This document shows, piece by piece, positions 16,007 to 16,641 of a stretch of 16,641 nt of DNA; within the stretch, counting starts at the first letter, position 1, and the number at the start of each line of letters is the position of its first letter. A model generated the notes under the pieces. The model saw only the letters and a list, made by a program, of their open reading frames with translations, was not told where the DNA came from and searched no databases. The stretch spans positions 1 to 16,641 of the forward strand of contig JAEZHO010000002.1 of NCBI GenBank assembly GCA_023416545.1. The letters are read 5' to 3'. This stretch comes from Pseudomonadota bacterium (GTDB taxonomy: Bacteria > Pseudomonadota > Alphaproteobacteria > Rhizobiales > Rhizobiaceae). Position numbers and translations under genes: made by a program.

Positions 16007-16334
16007 TCCGGGCGACGAGGCTGACCGTCGTCCGACAGTGCCTCGTCTGGTCAAAGACGATCCAGGCAGGTGCCGGATAGCACCTGCTCGCCACCAACTG
16101 CCGGGTGTGGGCCGGTCCTCGGCAACCACACCCGCCGGTCTCCTCTCCGGCGGGATTTGATCAGAAGCGACATCGACCCGCCTGATCTCTGCGGACGAGC
16201 CCGCTTTGCAAGGAGCCGGTTGAAGAACTGCGCCAGAACATGCCCTGTCCGGGCCTGTGGAGCAGGCATCGCCCGAGACCATCGCAGCGCCCTCCTGCAC
16301 ACTGGCCAGGAAGCGTCGAAGAACGGAGAATGAC
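16007..16334. other. Intergenic region with several hairpins between the Rid gene and pdxA
   Basis: This 328-base gap has no gene I can support. It contains three stem-loops: GACGAGGC/GCCTCGTC (16014-16021 with 16040-16047), CGGGTGTGG/CCACACCCG (16102-16110 with 16126-16134), and CCCGCCGG/CCGGCGGG (16131-16138 with 16147-16154). The last two share bases 16131-16134 and cannot form together. The second half (about 16155-16334) has GC-rich third positions in places but is broken by stops and lacks a start signal. It may be untranslated leader or a decayed gene. No clear promoter boxes were found. Confidence 0.5.
16131..16160 (+). terminator. Terminator-like hairpin downstream of the Rid gene
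   Basis: CCCGCCGG (16131-16138) and CCGGCGGG (16147-16154) pair perfectly around an eight-base loop, followed by ATTTGAT. The T run is short, so termination would be partial. It could end the main operon or act as an attenuator ahead of pdxA, since an alternative upstream stem competes for four of its bases. Confidence 0.45.
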
Positions 16335-16641
16335 ATGAGCGGCATTATCGGCATCACCATGGGCGATCCCTGCGGCGTCGGTCCCGAGATCTCGGTCCGG
16401 GCCCTGGCCGAAATGTCGCCCGAGGATCGCGCCGCAACGCGTATCTACGGAAACCTGCCGACGCTCGAAGCGGCGCGCAAGGCGCTCGGGCTCGACCTGG
16501 ACCTCGCTCCTCACGTCGTCGACATCGAGGTCGAAGGCGCCCCCCTGCCCTGGGGCACGCTGAGCCCGGTCGCCGGCGATGCGGCCTTCCGCTTCATCGA
16601 AAGGGCGGTGCGCGATGCCGAGGCCGGAACGATCGGCTGCA
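16335..16641 (+). CDS. PdxA/PdxA2-family NAD-dependent dehydrogenase, N-terminal part only
   Basis: The first 102 codons of a gene that runs off the right edge. The start carries the PdxA signature GIITMGDP-type loop, here IIGITMGDPCGVGPEISVRA (4-23), followed by LAEM and a Rossmann-like alternation (RIYGNLPTLEAARKALGL). PdxA oxidises 4-phosphohydroxy-threonine in vitamin B6 synthesis; PdxA2-type relatives oxidise 4-phospho-D-threonate or D-erythronate in acid-sugar breakdown, with a DUF1537 kinase. The ITMGDP...GPEI form and the catabolic neighbours favour PdxA2, whereas biosynthetic rhizobial PdxA usually has a GDPAGIGPD form. GGAGA lies five to six bases before the ATG. It lies 328 bases after the Rid gene, so it may have its own promoter. 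The catalytic metal-binding histidines would lie outside the window. Confidence 0.88.
   Translation, partial: MSGIIGITMGDPCGVGPEISVRALAEMSPEDRAATRIYGNLPTLEAARKALGLDLDLAPHVVDIEVEGAPLPWGTLSPVAGDAAFRFIERAVRDAEAGTIGC

Noticed and set aside
16070..16333. An 87-codon plus-strand frame in the Rid-pdxA gap
   Set aside because: It lacks a ribosome binding site, is rich in Arg and Cys as expected of an off-frame GC-rich translation, and resembles no known protein.

Overview
The window is GC-rich DNA with dense genes, short gaps, ATGA-type overlaps and strong G/C bias at third codon positions. Together with an Opp/Dpp-type ABC importer beside an IclR regulator, it looks like an accessory catabolic region of an alphaproteobacterium, most likely Hyphomicrobiales/Rhizobiales (Rhizobium, Agrobacterium or Sinorhizobium-like). 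That placement is inferred from style and gene content, not from a marker gene. No RNA gene, insertion sequence, CRISPR array or phage gene was seen.

Layout. (1) 1-1758: the possible start of a leftward gene running off the edge (1-63), a small cupin protein (69-536, minus), and a divergent AraC-family regulator (868-1758, plus). (2) 1862-6363, minus strand: transcription order is hyuA (6363 to 4312), hyuB (to 2696), then an IclR-family regulator (TTG start at 2623, to 1862). The hyuA/hyuB junction is a TGATG overlap. A perfect 13-bp stem-loop sits between hyuB and iclR. (3) 6364-6732: a divergent control region with an AT-rich core containing short repeats and promoter-like boxes. (4) 6733-16006, plus strand, probably one operon: Tat-exported solute-binding protein, two permeases, a fused two-domain ATPase, an FAD-dependent DAO-family oxidoreductase, a short-chain dehydrogenase, an AldA-like aldehyde dehydrogenase and a Rid-family protein. 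(5) 16335 to the right edge: the N-terminal third of a PdxA/PdxA2-type dehydrogenase, after a 328-bp gap with hairpins.

Working model (inference). The IclR protein controls the divergent promoters. The importer brings in a small peptide-like or cyclic amide compound. HyuA/HyuB, a family of ATP-dependent ring-opening amidases (5-oxoprolinase, N-methylhydantoinase, caprolactamase) and carboxylases, opens or activates it. The FAD enzyme oxidises the freed amine to an imine, the Rid protein may help clear the imine, and the SDR and aldehyde dehydrogenase process the carbonyl product to an acid. The PdxA-like enzyme may belong to a neighbouring acid-sugar phosphate pathway. Each family assignment is secure. 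The substrate and exact chemistry are unknown, and this combination is the main candidate here for an undescribed catabolic pathway.
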